This document shows, in pieces, positions 35,001 to 41,000 of a DNA stretch of 46,758 nucleotides. Numbering within the stretch: position 1 is the stretch's first letter; every line of letters starts with the position of its first letter. Position numbers and translations under genes: made by a program. The notes beneath the pieces are model-generated. The model saw only the letters and a list, made by a program, of their open reading frames with translations. It made no database searches and was not told where the DNA came from. This DNA is from Branchiostoma floridae (lineage: Eukaryota; Chordata; Leptocardii; Amphioxiformes; Branchiostomatidae): contig NC_049993.1 of NCBI RefSeq assembly GCF_000003815.2, forward strand, positions 20,490,832-20,537,589, in the 5' to 3' direction.

Positions 35001-38000
35001 GAATGAATGAAGGCATGAATAATTTAATGAATGAAGGCATGAATGAATGAACTGGACGATAAGCATGGAGTCTGAGAGGGAAGTGGAAGTGTCAGATTCA
35101 AGTTTACCTCCCATCCTTCTGTTTTCAAAGTTGACTTCTTGCTCAATTAAGAAAATGAATTTCTGTGAAGTGTGAACTACATGTACACAGTTAACGTTAC
35201 AGCAATTTTGCCTTGTTGACAGAAAAGTACAGATTAAAAGAAGATTTTACGGATCAGAAAATAACAGACTAGTCCTAGATTCAGATTCAGACCAAAACTG
35301 ATAAATTACCATTAAGAATTAAAAAGTTGGAATATTGCATAACATTGAATATGGCAGGTAATTGCATTTAGTTAATTGAAAAGAAGGCATTTTTCCTCAG
35401 CCCAGACTTACATTGTAGAAGCCCATGTGGCATTGAAAAACAACTTGATGCTGGTCTAAACAGAGTGCTAATTTTAGGGGGCTATTTATAGTAACATCTG
35501 GTGGTCCATCTGTACCTGTGACCTTTAGGATGACCTTGATGTGATCTGGTAAAGCACGCCCCCCTCCCCCTCTGGTGTGGACTTAGATAGAAAGGTCAAG
35601 GAAAACAAACTACTTAATATGACATGGCAACGTCAAGAGCCAAGCAGCTTTCCTAACTCAACAGTGCCCCCTATGAATAAACCTCTGAACAACATAGAGG
35701 CAAAAAAGTTAGCTATATTGTTCTACAGAGAAAGTAAGTTGGGTACTTAAAATGTTAAATGTTTTGAATGTTAGGTTTTGCTTTTTCTTTGGACATGGGA
35801 CTGGCTGCTTAAAACTTAAGGACAAGGAAACCAGAGATGTTAGCCAACCTTCACTATTTGCAATCTGTTTAACATACAACCACACACACAACCAAGCATG
35901 TATGCACACACACACACACACACACATATGCATGCATACACACATATTCACAAACACATTACCTGTTCCCTATCCCATACACCTAGCTCTGTCACTACCC
36001 CTAACACCTTACCCCCTGTACCCCCCCCCCCCCTGGTCCTTACCCCCCTGTTGGTCTCCTGAGGTTCCCAAGCGATGACACAGTCGGTCCCCTCGGCCGC
36101 AGGAATGCTGTTGGTGGCACACTGGTCCTGCTTACTGATGCACCACAACTCTAACACCTCACCCCCCTGTAACTACCCCCCTGTACCCTAACCCCTGGTC
36201 CTTACCCCCCTGTTGGTCTCCTGAGGCTCCCCAGCGATGACACAGTCGGTCCCCTCGGCCGCAGGAATGCTGTTGGTGGCACACTGGCCCTGTTTACTGA
36301 TGCACCACAACTCTAACTACTCACCCTCCTGTAACTACCCCCCTGTACCCCACCCCCTGGACCCTACCCCCTTGTACCTACCCCCCTGTTGGTCTCCTGA
36401 GGCTCCCCAGCGATGACACAGTCGGTCCCCTCTGCTGCAGGAATGCTGTTAGTGGTACACTGGCCCTGCTTGCTGATGCACCACAACTCTTAATTCCTTA
36501 CCCTCCGGTAGCTACCCCCCAGGACCCTACCCTCCGGNNNNNNNNNNNNNNNNNNNNNNNNNNNNNNNNNNNNNNNNNNNNNNNNNNNNNNNNNNNNNNN
36601 NNNNNNNNNNNNNNNNNNNNNNNNNNNNNNNNNNNNNNNNNNNNNNNNNNNNNNNNNNNNNNNNNNNNNNNNNNNNNNNNNNNNNNNNNNNNNNNNNNNN
36701 NNNNNNNNNNNNNNNNNNNNNNNNNNNNNNNNNNNNNNNNNNNNNNNNNNNNNNNNNNNNNNNNNNNNNNNNNNNNNNNNNNNNNNNNNNNNNNNNNNNN
36801 NNNNNNNNNNNNNNNNNNNNNNNNNNNNNNNNNNNNNNNNNNNNNNNNNNNNNNNNNNNNNNNNNNNNNNNNNNNNNNNNNNNNNNNNNNNNNNNNNNNN
36901 NNNNNNNNNNNNNNNNNNNNNNNNNNNNNNNNNNNNNNNNNNNNNNNNNNNNNNNNNNNNNNNNNNNNNNNNNNNNNNNNNNNNNNNNNNNNNNNNNNNN
37001 NNNNNNNNNNNNNNNNNNNNNNNNNNNNNNNNNNNNNNNNNNNNNNNNNNNNNNNNNNNNNNNNNNNNNNNNNNNNNNNNNNNNNNNNNNNNNNNNNNNN
37101 NNNNNNNNNNNNNNNNNNNNNNNNNNNNNNNNNNNNNNNNNNNNNNNNNNNNNNNNNNNNNNNNNNNNNNNNNNNNNNNNNNNNNNNNNNNNNNNNNNNN
37201 NNNNNNNNNNNNNNNNNNNNNNNNNNNNNNNNNNNNNNNNNNNNNNNNNNNNNNNNNNNNNNNNNNNNNNNNNNNNNNNNNNNNNNNNNNNNNNNNNNNN
37301 NNNNNNNNNNNNNNNNNNNNNNNNNNNNNNNNNNNNNNNNNNNNNNNNNNNNNNNNNNNNNNNNNNNNNNNNNNNNNNNNNNNNNNNNNNNNNNNNNNNN
37401 NNNNNNNNNNNNNNNNNNNNNNNNNNNNNNNNNNNNNNNNNNNNNNNNNNNNNNNNNNNNNNNNNNNNNNNCAGGACCTAACTGAGTCATTTGCATCAAC
37501 CTTGTCTTTTCTTGCATCCATTCATGCCATGGTCAATACCTATGCCAGAAAGTAAGGTTAAGGTGTGGAAGTTGCTAGATTGATGATGTTGGTTCTGTCC
37601 CTGGTGCTGAAGTTGGGTTACAATGGAAGACAGACAATAGCATGTCACTAGGATCTGTACCGAAGCTCACACTGCTTGTCTGCCCTGCACTTCACACAAA
37701 CAAACAAACAAACAAACAAACAAACAAACACCCCTCACCTCCAGGTTACAGTGGCGAGACTCCGACCCGTACTGAAGCTCACACTGCTTGTCTGCGCTGT
37801 ACTTCACACAAACAAACAAACAAACAAACAAACAAACAAACACCCACCTCCAGGTTACAGTGCCGTGACTCCGACCCGTACTGAAGTTCACACTGCTTGT
37901 CTGCGCTGTACTTCTGTCCTGCCATCTCTTCCTCGAAGATGAAGTCCAACCTGGGAGGAGTGTTGAACAGGCACTGCCCCTGACCCTTACTGGGGATGAT

Positions 38001-41000
38001 GATAATGTTGATAATGACTGGTTTATTCCGTATAAATTATTTACAGATAGATAGCCTTGCAGTCAACCACTGGATACCTGAATTGTGCTAGCTGTTGTTT
38101 ATATAATGGCATCAATAAAGTGCTACAACATCGTTTTAAAATTGCTCTCAATTAAAGTTTGCTCAATGACCAAAACGACTTGACAAAACATCCAACCCCT
38201 GCAAGACAGGGAACAATGGACGCTACACTAGATAGTGAGTGAGTGGGTGAGTCAATGTGTATCATTGTTGAAAATGTATTACTTTACATTTGCCAATATA
38301 CATCCTTAAGTTCTAGCATTACAATCATTAGGAGGGGCAATTGAGTCCCTGGTTAGAAAATTGTAAGAAAGTGGGACAAGGAAAGTTTAACTTTTTATAG
38401 CACTCAACATGAAGCAGAAATACTCTAACTGCTGGGTGGAGTTTCTATATGACCAAATGTACAAGTATGCAAACTTCCAGGCACCTTTGACCCACCATTG
38501 GCATTTTGAACAAGATTTCTTTTTAGAATGATTCTTGTGTGACTTTTCTGTGTGACCATATTAAAGTGACTCAAAACAAGAAAACAAAGCTTTAAGAAGT
38601 TGAATAATGACTCCAAAACGTTGGTAAGGAATCTAAGACTTGCTCTAAGTAGTTGAAAGTGTTTAAGACTTACTCTAAGAAGTTGGTGATGTCTAAGACT
38701 TACTCTAAGAAGTTGGTGATGTACTCGCGGCTGCAGCGGGACCAGGAGAAGGGTTGCGCGTCGCGTGTCAGCTGAGCCGCCATGATTCGCGCCGGCTCCC
38801 CGTTCAGCCCGCACTCGTTACCCATCCCGTCATGCTGCATGCCAAAACTGGAGAAAACAGAAACGTAAAATAGTTTTATCAGGTTGGTAAAATACTCATA
38901 TAGTAAGGTTCTTCAAAGACACAACCAGAATTGTACTCACTTCCAACGTTTCGGTGTCTGTCAGGCACCATCATCAGGGTTAGAATGGCTGGATCTGGTT
39001 CTTGCTGCTACTTATAGCTGATGTAGGTGGCACTGCAGCAGCAAGAATGCTGTCCCAAATGTGGCTCAGCTTGTATCCCCCCCTTGTAACATAACTTGTT
39101 CGTTCTATCGTTTGTTCATTCATTTGCTCATTAAGTACTTCATCAATTGATTCGTTCATACAGTCAAACCTGGCCAGGGAACCACCTCCAATCAAAAGAC
39201 CCTATCATCTGGAGCAGTCCCTTGACTGTACTGTACTTCCAAAAGCTCATTCATCTAATGAGCTGCAGTACTTCCTTTAATCACATGAGGGTGCTCTTGC
39301 ACTCTTTGCAAAGCTGACCATGAGTGCCAGTGTCTACATGCAACAACAGTGCAGTTCACTGGGATCTTTTCAGACTAACCCTGTCCCTGAATAGTTTGGG
39401 AGCTTTCATCACGTTACTGGTCTTGAATGTCACCCTGATTATAACCTTGAAGGAGAAGACACATCCTTGAGCAACAGACCTTCACTGTTGCCAAGTAGAG
39501 CTGCCAGGAATGTCCTCCGTAACTGCAATGCTAAAAGACCTGGGATGGCAGCCACTCTCCGAACGCAGCCACTCTCTTTTACTGAGGGGGGTCTTCATTC
39601 TTTGTTGAAAATTGAAAAATCTTGAGATTTGGTGATAAATCTTAAGACGATTTGACTTCATCTTGAGATGGTTTGAACATTCTCAAGGTGGTCTGAAAAA
39701 TCTCAAGGTAGCTTGGAAAAAATGTCAGGATACATTAAAAAGATCTGGAGATGCTTTGAAAAGCTCTCAAAAAGCTCTCAAAAAGATCTACAGATTCTCT
39801 GAGAAGATCTCAAGATGCTTTGGAAAGATTTTCAAGATGCTTTGATGCTTAAAAAAATTTATATCATAGGGAGAAACTTAGGTAGAGGGCAGGAAACAAG
39901 CTTACTTGTGTCCCATCTCGTGAGCGATGGTGAAGGCCGACGCCAGCCCGATGTCCTCGTTAATGTTGCAGCTTCTCGCCTCTTTACACATCCCGTTCAC
40001 CGGCGCCAGACCTGCGGACACGTAACCATGGAAACAGCGTTACCTATCAACCAATGACAGGACTGCAAATGAGGCTACCCCAAATTAAGTGTAAGTGAAC
40101 CCAAATTTGGCCTATAATCTGTTTCTGATCTGTTCATTCATTTTCACCAACAACATGATCTTAAAGGAATGCTCTCCAACTTTCAACTCTTAAACAAAAG
40201 GATATAATCCGATATGCAAAAGTGAAGGATCTTTTTAAAGTAAAAAAAATGTATTTTTTAAGTTACTTTAAAGTTACTTACAGATTTCTTAGAGAACACT
40301 CACCGAGAGTTCCACATGGCTCATTCTTGTTGGTGCAGATGTCGAGTCTGAGGGAGAAGAAATTTGAAACGTTGTTATTTGTGTCATCTCTTAGCCACTA
40401 CAGGGATGCTAGTGTTACCAAAATGAAAACAGAACTGCAGTGGATGTCACTTGAAGACAGAAGGAATATGTTAAGAAGGAAAATGTTAAGACTTTGCATG
40501 ATGTACAAAATGACCAATAAACTGGTGGACGTACCAACTGATAAGCATCTAATACCAGCTCAAAAAAGAACAAGAAACAGCCATGACTTCAAGTACCCTG
40601 CATCATATTTCTAAATCAAACATTCCATTTTCAAATTCAGCGTTGTATTTCTAAATCCAGTGTATATCCAAAAACCAACGATTCAAAATTTGGTGTGATG
40701 TTATAATACCAGCCTTGAACATTTGGAGGCCCAAACTGTGCTGTAAGCCTGTAACCTACCTGGTCATGAGCACCGCATTATCGTGGTCCGCTATCCCATA
40801 ATCCTCTGTGCCGTGCCGAGGCCGGATGGTTTCCTGCCACTTACAGAAGCTGTCCAGCGACTTGTCAGCGTGGTTTGTGATCTCCAGCTCTGGCTGTGGG
40901 GAACAACACACAATCAGCATACAATCTGCACATTATCAGTACATAATCAGCACACAATCTGCATGCAATGTGCACACAATCTGCATGCAATGTGCACACA

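Noticed and set aside
39660-39850. Plus-strand frame with repeated KALKK-type motifs
   Set aside because: Comes from a degenerate aagatctcaagatgctttg repeat; no gene evidence.
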